Below are positions 1-6,960 of a DNA stretch of 64,000 nucleotides, piece by piece (the first letter of the stretch is position 1; each line of letters starts with the position of its first letter). The position numbers and the translations under genes are program-made. Source of the stretch: Mycetocola zhujimingii (GTDB taxonomy: Bacteria; Actinomycetota; Actinomycetes; Actinomycetales; Microbacteriaceae); NCBI RefSeq assembly GCF_003065425.1, contig NZ_CP026949.1, forward strand, positions 2,480,001 through 2,544,000. Reading direction: 5' to 3'. Below the pieces are notes generated by a model. It made no database searches. It saw only the letters and a list, made by a program, of their open reading frames with translations, and was not told the DNA's origin.

Positions 1-1
1 G

Positions 2-286
2 CGGCAGTCCACCCTCGCCGACGTCGTCACGGCCTATCCGTTCGATGAGGTCGACGACCGGCAGCCATACGTCATCTTTGCGTCAGACCCGATGATCTTT
101 GGTGGTGTTGATCTTGCCGATCTCGACGAGTCGATCGAGCGTGTAGCTTCGGGCGATGACGTCCTCTATTGGGAGGTGCGGCGAGGCCTGTCCACAGACA
201 GCACCTTCTCGAAACGCACGGCGAAGGCCAAGAGCACGGCTGTGACCACAACCCGCAACCTGCGGACGCTGCGCAAGCTGCTCTGA
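2..286 (+). CDS. DUF1697 family protein, C-terminal part (cut by window edge)
   Basis: The reading frame is open from the left edge to a TGA at 284-286, so the 5' part lies outside the window. The visible 94 residues end in TTTRNLRTLRKLL, like the TTRNWNT-type C-terminus of DUF1697 proteins, and the preceding YWEVRRGLSTDSTFSK resembles the family's conserved basic segment. The biochemical role of DUF1697 is not established. An internal ATG at 92 could be mistaken for the start, but the coding sense clearly continues upstream of it. The family call rests on motif memory only. Confidence 0.6.
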   Translation, partial: RQSTLADVVTAYPFDEVDDRQPYVIFASDPMIFGGVDLADLDESIERVASGDDVLYWEVRRGLSTDSTFSKRTAKAKSTAVTTTRNLRTLRKLL

Positions 287-336
287 GCACCGGCGCGTGC
301 GGTCAGCGGCGATGCTCAGCTACGCCAGAATGAACT

Positions 337-1473
337 GTGGACATCCGATGGTTAACCGCATCAGACGCTGACGTTGGTGCCGCCGTCGCGGCCTTGAAGC
401 GCGACTCCCGACCCGCCTGGGTACCGAATAAACGGCAGGTGCTTGTTCATGTGAACAACTGTCTTCTCCTCTGGTATCTCTGCATCGTCTTTATGACGTT
501 CGGCATCCGTGTGGATGACTTCCAGGGCGGTCAGGTCACGGGCACGGACGTTCTCGACATCGTCGGCAGCATGGTCGTTTTTGCGGCCTGGCTCGCGGGA
601 ACCGTATGGCTGACGCGGTGGGCGGCCAGACCGCCCACGCCGCAAGCACAACTCCGGCAGTGGCGGCAGGACCTGACCGCCCTCGCCAACGGCTTTGAGC
701 CACGGCCACGTTCGATCGCTCAGTTCTCCTCCTTCCTCGGCGCCGATGGGCGCCCGATGGAACAGTTCCCACGCTTCGAAGCGCCCGGGATCGAGTTCGG
801 CAACCTCACTCCGTATGGCCCGCGAGCTGGCGAGTGGCGGTATCTGCGCGTCGCACTTCCCGCGCCGTTGCCCCACCTCGTCCTTGATGCGACAGCGAAT
901 GACGGGCTCACGAGCGACCTGCCCGAGGGCATTGAGCGGCAGCAGAGATTGTCTGTTGGTGGGGAATTCGACAACTGGTTCCGCGTCTACTCACCGACGG
1001 AGTACGGCACCGAGGCCCTCTACGTCCTGACGCCCGACGTGATGGCCGACCTCATCGACCACGCCTGGGGCTTCAACGTGGAGATCCGCGACACGTCGAT
1101 AATTTTCTTCACCAGGCCGGGGGCGGACTTCGCTGATCCCGCCTCGTGGCAGAGCTTCGGCGCCATCCTCACCACCGTCGTACCCCGCATCACCGCCAAA
1201 GCCGCCCGGTACCTCGACGAACGCGTTCCCGGGCAGGACACGTCTCGCCTCGTCACGCGCATTCGCGCCGAGCTTGATGCGCCCGACGTGCGGTACGTCG
1301 CCCAGGAGCCGCGCATCGGACACGATGGGCGCCGCCTCGCTCTGCGCGAGTGGGCCAACAACGCCCGGTGGGGTCTGCGAGCAGCCGGCTGGCTGGCCCT
1401 TCTCACTTTCCTCTACGTGGTGCCGGGGCTTTTCGCTTTCGCCGGGTTCATGTCGATCGTCGACGGCCGGTAA
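337..1473 (+). CDS. hypothetical membrane protein, three predicted membrane segments
   Basis: A 378-residue protein of no family I recognise. Two hydrophobic segments lie at about residues 36-56 and 68-92, a third at about 345-370. Between them is a soluble domain of about 240 residues rich in aromatic and acidic residues. This suggests a membrane-anchored protein with a large domain on one side. The proposed start is a GTG with no Shine-Dalgarno; CAGAAT at 326-331 lies five bases upstream, so a leaderless start is possible but less regular than for other genes here. It has no obvious functional link to its neighbours. Confidence 0.6.
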   Translation: MDIRWLTASDADVGAAVAALKRDSRPAWVPNKRQVLVHVNNCLLLWYLCIVFMTFGIRVDDFQGGQVTGTDVLDIVGSMVVFAAWLAGTVWLTRWAARPPTPQAQLRQWRQDLTALANGFEPRPRSIAQFSSFLGADGRPMEQFPRFEAPGIEFGNLTPYGPRAGEWRYLRVALPAPLPHLVLDATANDGLTSDLPEGIERQQRLSVGGEFDNWFRVYSPTEYGTEALYVLTPDVMADLIDHAWGFNVEIRDTSIIFFTRPGADFADPASWQSFGAILTTVVPRITAKAARYLDERVPGQDTSRLVTRIRAELDAPDVRYVAQEPRIGHDGRRLALREWANNARWGLRAAGWLALLTFLYVVPGLFAFAGFMSIVDGR

Positions 1474-1503
1474 TCCGCGACCACGTTCACGCATCGTCGC
1501 CCC

Positions 1504-2085
1504 TCAGCCGGGCGTCGAGGGGCGGGCGCGGAGGTGGATGCGCTTACCCTCTTTGCTGAAAATCGACAGCATCTCGACGGGCCCGGCACCGGTCGCCGAC
1601 AGCCAGTGCGGAATGCGCGTGTCGAACTCCGCAGCCTCTCCAGGCCCGAGAGTCACGTCCTGTTCACCGAGCACGAGGCGCAGATGCCCCGAGAGCACGT
1701 AGAGCCACTCGTGCCCCTCGTGCACATTCGGCTCAGGCACAGCGGCGACACCCGCCGGGTTGGCGGGAAATGTGACCTTATAGGTCTGTACTGGACTCGA
1801 CTCCGGCGAGAGCGTTTCGAACTGAATCTCGCCGACGCGCTTCGTTGTTCGGGCCACCAGCGGGCTGGGCGCGGCACGAGGAACTATGTCATCGAGTTCC
1901 AGTCTCAGCGCCCGCGCGATCGGGACCACGAGCTCAAGGTTCGGAGCACGCTTGCCCGCCTCGAGACGCGAGAGTGTGCTCGATGAGATCCCGGTAGTCT
2001 CCGAAAGCTCGGCGAGAGTCATACTTCGCTTTTCGCGCCAGCTCTTGAGCCGTGGGCCGATGAGGGCGAGAGAGTCGTCGGCCAC
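1504..2085 (-). CDS. XRE-family transcriptional regulator with C-terminal cupin domain
   Basis: 193 residues. Residues 9-65 form a helix-turn-helix of the XRE type (MTLAELSETTGISSSTLSRLEAG). Residues about 105-185 form a cupin_2 barrel with HEGHEWLYVLSG, the usual metal-binding stretch. Regulators of this build sense a small ligand in the cupin and control a neighbouring gene. The start is GTG, supported by GGAG five bases upstream. It is divergent from an FAD enzyme, and the 69-base intergenic region holds two perfect inverted repeats, so it most likely controls that gene and itself. The ligand is unknown. Confidence 0.88.
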   Translation of the reverse strand: MADDSLALIGPRLKSWREKRSMTLAELSETTGISSSTLSRLEAGKRAPNLELVVPIARALRLELDDIVPRAAPSPLVARTTKRVGEIQFETLSPESSPVQTYKVTFPANPAGVAAVPEPNVHEGHEWLYVLSGHLRLVLGEQDVTLGPGEAAEFDTRIPHWLSATGAGPVEMLSIFSKEGKRIHLRARPSTPG

Positions 2086-2099
2086 GGGAACTCCGTTCT

Positions 2100-2112
2100 T
2101 GCCAAATTGGCA
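2100..2112. promoter_or_regulatory. 13-base perfect palindrome, candidate operator of the XRE-cupin regulator
   Basis: TGCCAA-A-TTGGCA is a perfect 6-1-6 inverted repeat, 15 bases from the regulator's start codon. Its right arm is TTGGCA, which could also be a -35 element for the rightward gene. Position and symmetry suit an autoregulatory site; binding is inferred. Confidence 0.5.
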
Positions 2113-2120
2113 CAGATAGT

Positions 2121-2136
2121 TGCTAACACGCTAGCA
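2121..2136. promoter_or_regulatory. second inverted repeat in the divergent promoter region
   Basis: TGCTA-N6-TAGCA, a perfect 5-6-5 inverted repeat lying 18 bases before the flavoprotein start at 2155. Together with the palindrome at 2100-2112 it gives one symmetrical element near each divergent gene. Confidence 0.4.
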
Positions 2137-2154
2137 CGGGGACACGCTGGGGGA

Positions 2155-3222
2155 ATGACGAACAACGACCACCTCTCCGCCACATCCACCCCCGGCGCCC
2201 CTGACCCCTCGACTTCGAATGAGCACTGGGACGTCATCATCATCGGCGGCGGCACCGCCGGACTCAGCGCCGCTCTTATCCTGGCTCGCGCCCGCCGCCG
2301 CGTACTCGTCTTCGACGCGCAGGAGCCCCGCAATCGATTCGCACCCCACATGCACGGCGTGTTGAGTCGAGACGGCTACTCACCGCTCGATCTCGTCGCC
2401 GACGGCTACCGCGAAGTGCGCGCTGTCGACGGTGTGATCGAGAACGCCCGTGTCATACAGACTCGTGCGACGCCGGAAGGATTCGAGCTGATCGCCGACA
2501 CTGGTGTGCGTGCGACCGCGCGCCGCCTCATCGTCGCGACAGGAACACGCGACGAACTTCCGGACATCCCTGGCCTCTCGGAACAATGGGGGCGCGGCGT
2601 GGCGGCCTGCCCGTATTGCGACGGCTACGAGGCGACCGGTCGGGCTATCGGAGTGCTGGCCAGCTCCGTAATGGGCCTGCACAAGGCGCACATGCTGCGC
2701 TCGTATTCAAGCGATGTCACAGTGTTCACCGCGCTCGTCGGCCCCATCCCCGACACCGACCTGCGCGTGCTCCAGCAGCGCGGAATACGGCTGGAGGATC
2801 GCCCCGTCACACACGTTGTCACTGAGGGGAGCACGATGACCGGGCTCGCCCTCGCGGACGGCACCGTCGCGCCCCTGGATGTCGTGTTCGCCGAACCGAG
2901 ACCCATCGCACTGGACGAGCCACTGAGGCAGCTCGGCGCCGAACGCACCGACACGCCCTTCGGCCCGTGGACAGCGGTTGACGCGTTCGGCAAGACCAGC
3001 GTCCAGGGCGTGTGGGCGGTTGGCAACTCTGCCAACCCGGGTGCGCTGGTTCCCATCGCTGCCGGCGCAGGAGCGACCGCCGCCCTCGCCATCAACGGTG
3101 AGCTCGTGGCCGAGGACGTCGCTGCAGCTACAGAACGCGTCACTACAATCACTTCTCACCCCTCGAATGATTTCCCCGCCGACCGAGTGTTCGCGCCCAT
3201 CTCCGAGGCGGTCGGAAAGTGA
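2155..3222 (+). CDS. FAD-dependent dithiol oxidase-like protein (thioredoxin-reductase fold, CPYC)
   Basis: 355 residues from the ATG at 2155, which follows GGGGGA; a longer frame starting at 2107 would run through the operator. The FAD-binding GGGTAG lies near residue 32, and a redox-active CPYCDGYE near residue 155. The segment after it (GVLASSVMGLHKAHML) lacks the GGGxSA and HRRxxxR signatures that bind NADPH in true thioredoxin reductases. CPYCDGYE and the missing NADPH site fit the GliT/HlmI type of oxygen-using dithiol oxidases better. The stop codon overlaps the methyltransferase start (GTGA), so the two are translationally coupled. The substrate is unknown. Confidence 0.75.
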   Translation: MTNNDHLSATSTPGAPDPSTSNEHWDVIIIGGGTAGLSAALILARARRRVLVFDAQEPRNRFAPHMHGVLSRDGYSPLDLVADGYREVRAVDGVIENARVIQTRATPEGFELIADTGVRATARRLIVATGTRDELPDIPGLSEQWGRGVAACPYCDGYEATGRAIGVLASSVMGLHKAHMLRSYSSDVTVFTALVGPIPDTDLRVLQQRGIRLEDRPVTHVVTEGSTMTGLALADGTVAPLDVVFAEPRPIALDEPLRQLGAERTDTPFGPWTAVDAFGKTSVQGVWAVGNSANPGALVPIAAGAGATAALAINGELVAEDVAAATERVTTITSHPSNDFPADRVFAPISEAVGK

Positions 3223-3884
3223 CGGCGATGAGTTCCGAGAACCCGATCACCGATCCGGCCGCTTTCTGGGAGGCTCGCTATTTCTCCACCCAAGGCGACA
3301 ACGGGGGGATGTGGAGCGGTCGCGTCAACGCGACGGTCGAACACGAGGTGTCCGGCCTGACCCCGGGCACGGCACTCGATCTCGGGAGCGGTGAGGGTGG
3401 CGACGCGCTGTGGCTCGCCGCACGCGGCTGGGACGTGACCGCCGTCGACATCTCGGCGACCGCGCTGGCCGTTGGAGCAACCAGAGCTGCCAACAGCGGC
3501 CTGGCCGATCGCATCAGCTGGGTGCAGGCTGACCTCGCGACGTGGCATCCGTCAACCGAGTTCGACCTTGTGACTGCGGCGTTCCTGCACTCGCCCGTCG
3601 AACTCCCGCGCGAGGACATCCTGCGTCGCGCGACCGCAGCGGTTGCGCCTGGCGGTCGGCTCCTCGTCGTCGGGCACGCAGCCTTTCCGCCGGGGGCGGG
3701 CCACGACCACGCCGACAACCACGACGCCCAACCGTTGCCGACACCGGACGCGGTGTTGGCGTCGCTCGAGCTGCCTGCCGGTTGGGTGGTCGAGACCAAT
3801 GCGCTCGTCGACAGACCCATCACGGGGCGGGACGGAACAACCCTCACGCTGGTCGACTCCGTGTTGCGGGTGCGACGGGGCTAG
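3219..3884 (+). CDS. class I SAM-dependent methyltransferase (TehB/thiol-methyltransferase-like)
   Basis: 221 residues from the GTG that overlaps the preceding stop; an ATG at 3228 is an alternative. Motif I (LDLGSGEGGDALWLA) and the acidic end of strand 2 (VTAVDIS) define the SAM-binding fold. The N-terminal FWEARYFSTQ...WSG resembles small-molecule thiol or tellurite methyltransferases rather than rRNA or protein methyltransferases. Coupling to a putative dithiol oxidase suggests S-methylation of a reactive thiol, an inference from context only. Confidence 0.8.
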   Translation: MTAMSSENPITDPAAFWEARYFSTQGDNGGMWSGRVNATVEHEVSGLTPGTALDLGSGEGGDALWLAARGWDVTAVDISATALAVGATRAANSGLADRISWVQADLATWHPSTEFDLVTAAFLHSPVELPREDILRRATAAVAPGGRLLVVGHAAFPPGAGHDHADNHDAQPLPTPDAVLASLELPAGWVVETNALVDRPITGRDGTTLTLVDSVLRVRRG

Positions 3885-3950
3885 ACGGGCTGCCTGCTGA
3901 CCAGCCGAGTTCGTCGGCAGGCCCCGGGGCTCCCTCAACCGGCTGCTCAG

Positions 3951-3956
3951 TACCAT
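3951..3956 (+). promoter_or_regulatory. -10 element TACCAT of a leaderless promoter
   Basis: TACCAT followed by six bases and the ATG at 3963, with no Shine-Dalgarno. It follows the [T/C]ANNNT-N6-start rule described in the findings. Confidence 0.55.
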
Positions 3957-3962
3957 GGTCAC

Positions 3963-4652
3963 ATGCACCCCACTCCGCAGAATCCCTCTGCACTGAGCAC
4001 GCCACCCGGACCCCTGACCAACGCAATGCGCGATGCTCGGGGGCCCGGTGCCGTGACGGGCATGACCGGGCAATGGCTCGTCTCCGAGGGCACACGCTGG
4101 TGGTTTGACACCGGTTCGCTCGCCCTGGACTTCGCATACACCGGCCAGGTCGGCGTCGACGCTGCAGCTGAGGGCGCGGAGGACGAGGAGACGCTGCGCA
4201 CACCCGACGACCTCACATCATGGCTCAAGACGAGGCTTCCGAGTGCACCGGCCACCGAGCGTGATCTGCAGGACGCACTCATGCTTCGCGGGTCCATCGC
4301 GAGGCTCGCGCTTGCGGCGAGCGCCGGACGCGATCCGGAAGCCAGGGACATCGACCTGCTCAACCTGTACGCGGCAACCCCTGACATCCCGCCACGCCTT
4401 GCCGGCGGTACCGTGCAGGCCGGCCGCACAGAACCTCGGACGGGGCAGGCTCTCTCGACGGTGGCACGCGACGCCGTCGCACTCTTCTCGGGTGAGACGC
4501 TCGGCCGCATCCGCCAGTGCGACGCCGACGATTGCGCGCTGATCTACCTCGACACCTCACGCGCCGGCAACCGCCGCTGGTGCTCGATGCAGCGCTGCGG
4601 AAACCGGCACAAGGTTCGCGCCCACCGCGCCCGGGAGGCGGCTACTCGCTGA
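3963..4652 (+). CDS. CGNR zinc-finger / ABATE-domain protein, probable transcription regulator
   Basis: 229 residues. An ABATE-like domain begins near residue 48 (FDTGSLALDFAYTG). The C-terminus has the CGNR treble clef: C-x4-C (CDADDC), then RWCSMQRCGNRHKVRAHR. The family is thought to regulate transcription in actinobacteria, with the zinc finger as the nucleic-acid-binding part. The start fits the leaderless rule. The first 35 residues are low-complexity, so an internal start at the methionine of MTGQWL (about residue 34) is possible. It overlaps the convergent DUF427 gene by 11 bases. Confidence 0.88.
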   Translation: MHPTPQNPSALSTPPGPLTNAMRDARGPGAVTGMTGQWLVSEGTRWWFDTGSLALDFAYTGQVGVDAAAEGAEDEETLRTPDDLTSWLKTRLPSAPATERDLQDALMLRGSIARLALAASAGRDPEARDIDLLNLYAATPDIPPRLAGGTVQAGRTEPRTGQALSTVARDAVALFSGETLGRIRQCDADDCALIYLDTSRAGNRRWCSMQRCGNRHKVRAHRAREAATR

Positions 4653-4944
4653 TCGTCACCGAGCGGTCGAACGCCACGTACCCGGAGAAGTCCTTGCCGA
4701 CCCTGTCGAAGGCGGTCGGGTACGGCTCCGGGTAGCTCCACGCCAGATCCTTCTTCTCCGTGCCGTCGACCGTGACGTTCCAGTACTGGCACGCGCCCTT
4801 CCAGGGGCAGGTGTACGGAGTGGGACTCTCGGAGAACAGGTCCTCGGCAATGCTCGACGGAGGGAAGTACCAGTTCCCCTCGATCTTGACGAGGTCTTCG
4901 GTCGGAGAATCGGCGATCACTGTGTCCTGATACGTAGCCTTCAT
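4642..4944 (-). CDS. DUF427 domain-containing protein
   Basis: 100 residues, the normal length of the family, with the hallmark NWYFPPSSI and CPWKGACQYW segments. DUF427 proteins are small single-domain cytoplasmic proteins of unclear function. ATG start; TATCGT lies seven bases upstream, close to but not exactly the leaderless spacing seen elsewhere. The 3' end overlaps the convergent CGNR gene. Confidence 0.9.
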   Translation of the reverse strand: MKATYQDTVIADSPTEDLVKIEGNWYFPPSSIAEDLFSESPTPYTCPWKGACQYWNVTVDGTEKKDLAWSYPEPYPTAFDRVGKDFSGYVAFDRSVTISE

Positions 4945-5036
4945 GGCCCCGACGATACGCCCGGCATCCGCTGGAAACCATCGCTTGCGGGAGTTCGCAG
5001 AGAGCTGTCAGGATGCCCCGACGCTCCCGTGCCGGC

Positions 5037-5579
5037 TCAGACCAGACGCAGCACGTCGACCGAGTCCGTCGAATCCAGCCGGGCGGCGGCGACAACCCGG
5101 TCGCGCTGACCGTCTGCGATCAGTTCCTGGCCGGCGACGGATGCCGTGAACAGATGTCCTACCGCGTTCCTCAGTCCGTCGAAAGCCGCACAGGCGACAG
5201 CGGCCTCGGGCGAGGTGAAGTCGATTCCGAGCGCCGTCAGCGCATCGATGACCGCGCCGGCCGCGAGCAGGTCGTTGCTCGCGAAGCCGCCATCCCGCCC
5301 TGCGGCGACCACGGCAATCGAGACCCGGCGCCCCCGCTGGAGCTGCTGCTCGAGCAGCCACGCGGCGACCGCACTGCGGTTGGTGAGGTTCGCTGCCACG
5401 GCGCTGGTCGAGTCCCCCAGCGACTCGAGCGCAGCGTCCACCCCGGCGAGCGCGAGCGAGTCGACCCACACGACGATGTCGGCGTCGCCGATTCGCGCGA
5501 GGCCGTCGATACCGACATCGAACCGCACCTGGTACTTCGACTGGGCGGTCGGCAGGTTTCGGGTGGCGAGTTCAGGCAT
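5037..5579 (-). CDS. 2-phosphosulfolactate phosphatase-like (ComB-like) protein
   Basis: 180 residues. The middle and C-terminal half (NLTNRSAVAAWLL, GRDGGFASNDLLAAGAVIDAL, then a late CAAFDGLR) follow the layout of ComB proteins, the Mg-dependent phosphatases of coenzyme M synthesis. The usual DVLRATT signature near the N-terminus is replaced by WVDSLALAG, and the protein is shorter than typical ComB. Actinobacteria do not make coenzyme M, so the real substrate is unknown. TAGCCT-N6-ATG marks a leaderless start. Confidence 0.6.
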   Translation of the reverse strand: MPELATRNLPTAQSKYQVRFDVGIDGLARIGDADIVVWVDSLALAGVDAALESLGDSTSAVAANLTNRSAVAAWLLEQQLQRGRRVSIAVVAAGRDGGFASNDLLAAGAVIDALTALGIDFTSPEAAVACAAFDGLRNAVGHLFTASVAGQELIADGQRDRVVAAARLDSTDSVDVLRLV

Positions 5580-5629
5580 GGATCAAGGCTAGCTGCGGCA
5601 TCCGGATGCCAGCTCTACTGTTACGCCGT

Positions 5630-6088
5630 CTAACGGCGGTGCTCGGGGTAGCGGCGATCATCGGCGCTCGGCCGCTGCATGGCCTCCCTGATCAGATGGA
5701 AGTCATATCGTGAGATCTCAAGCAGCCCGCGTCGCAGCTGGTAGCCCCACTGCGGCTGGTCGCGAGTGAAATCGAGCATGCCGAGCATCGGGCGGATGGG
5801 CGCTGGCTCGGCCTCCCGCTCGTAGTCGACGCGTCGCCGCCACGGCCGCCGGTCGAGCGATATCGCCTGGTACGGCATACCGGAGGCGATTCGACCAATT
5901 GCCGTGAACTCACGCAACGGCTCCCCGTCGGGATACTCGGTCTTGGGCGAGTACCAGACGATCCCGTCCGCCTCACCCATCGCGTCGAGTCCGCCGCGCT
6001 GCCCATGGTTCACCTGGGCGATCCCGAGGTCGACGGCATTGTGGACGTGGTCACGCGACGCCACCGCCAGCCAGTACCGAATCGCCAT
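5630..6088 (-). CDS. EVE domain-containing protein (UPF0310 type)
   Basis: 152 residues starting IRYWLAVASRDHV, the signature opening of EVE/UPF0310 proteins. The family shares the PUA/ASCH/YTH fold, which recognises modified bases in DNA or RNA. The conserved GQRGGLDAMGEADGIVWYSPK stretch follows near residue 30. Stand-alone EVE proteins are often near defence or RNA-modification genes, but none is evident here. The start follows a run of six G, which may act as the ribosome-binding site. Confidence 0.88.
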   Translation of the reverse strand: MAIRYWLAVASRDHVHNAVDLGIAQVNHGQRGGLDAMGEADGIVWYSPKTEYPDGEPLREFTAIGRIASGMPYQAISLDRRPWRRRVDYEREAEPAPIRPMLGMLDFTRDQPQWGYQLRRGLLEISRYDFHLIREAMQRPSADDRRYPEHRR

Positions 6089-6167
6089 CCCCCCTGTTTA
6101 GCGCATTCCGGCGGGTCCACCGGTCGCGCACGGCGTCTCGGCCCACAAACACCTCCATACTGGGCAT

Positions 6168-6722
6168 ATGCGAGTTCAACTGAAGCTCATCCTCGACTGC
6201 GAGCCCGACGACGCGTGGCGGGCACTGCGCTCCCCCACCGTGCTGCAGGAGCTGTACGGGCCGCTGCTGACCCTCGCCCCTGACTCGCCAATGCCAACGC
6301 TCTGGGAACCCGGAGCGATGCAGGTCACCATGAAGGGTGTCGGCGTCGTGTCCGTCGGGCGCCAGCTGCTCGACCTTGACTTCGACCTGAAGCGGATGCC
6401 CGGCGTGCGGATCCTTGTCGACAACGGTCGACCGCTGAGCGGCCCCCTCGCCCTTCTCGACAGCTGGCACCACCGCATGGCTGTCGCGCCGGCCCCCGGC
6501 CAGCCCGGCAAGACCCTCTACCGCGACCGGCTCGACATCACGGGACCCGCCGCTGTCGCACTCTGGATGCCGCTGTGGACGATGTGGCAGTGGCGCGGGC
6601 TGCGCCTGACGCAGATGGCGCCGCACTGGGCGTTCGAGCCGGTGCAGCCGGACGCTCCGGCGGACGCAGAAGCTGGTCCAGAAACCGGTCCAAAAGCCGG
6701 CCCAAAAGCCGGCAAGGAGTAG
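6168..6722 (+). CDS. hypothetical protein, possible SRPBCC-like fold
   Basis: 184 residues; I do not recognise the family firmly. The start MRVQLKLILDCEPDDAWRALRSPTVLQEL resembles an SRPBCC/polyketide-cyclase-like first strand and helix. No catalytic motif is visible. The last 20 residues are low-complexity repeats of GPKA/GPET, encoded by near-identical 12-base units at about 6673-6712. CATACT-N6-ATG gives a leaderless start. A cytoplasmic location is likely, since there is no signal peptide or membrane segment. Confidence 0.6.
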   Translation: MRVQLKLILDCEPDDAWRALRSPTVLQELYGPLLTLAPDSPMPTLWEPGAMQVTMKGVGVVSVGRQLLDLDFDLKRMPGVRILVDNGRPLSGPLALLDSWHHRMAVAPAPGQPGKTLYRDRLDITGPAAVALWMPLWTMWQWRGLRLTQMAPHWAFEPVQPDAPADAEAGPETGPKAGPKAGKE

Positions 6723-6960
6723 CCATTCTCGGCGTCCTGCCAGACGTCACCAGGAGCATCCGCTAGACTGGGAGAACTTGCGGGCCCATAATTGTGCCCC
6801 TTGCGTCGTAGAACGCTTCCTCTCTCCCCGAGAAACTCGGGTCGATGACTCTTCATACGGCGAACGGATGTGGCCTTCGCCACCTTCGCCACTTGCTCCC
6901 GCTCCAGCGATTTCGCCTGTCGAGATCCGTACGGGATGCTTTGCCCCGAAAGGCACCACT
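6723..6960 (+). other. long leader region of the DEAD-box helicase gene, no CDS
   Basis: No convincing gene. A weak -10 (TAGACT, 6763-6768) lies about 190 bases before the TTG start. A perfect hairpin CCCGAG-AAA-CTCGGG sits at 6827-6841, and GTGGC...GCCAC pairs further on (about 6872-6892). A GAAAGG ribosome-binding site at 6948-6953 precedes TTG at 6961. The layout suggests a structured 5' UTR; RNA helicase genes of the cold-shock type often have one. Confidence 0.45.
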
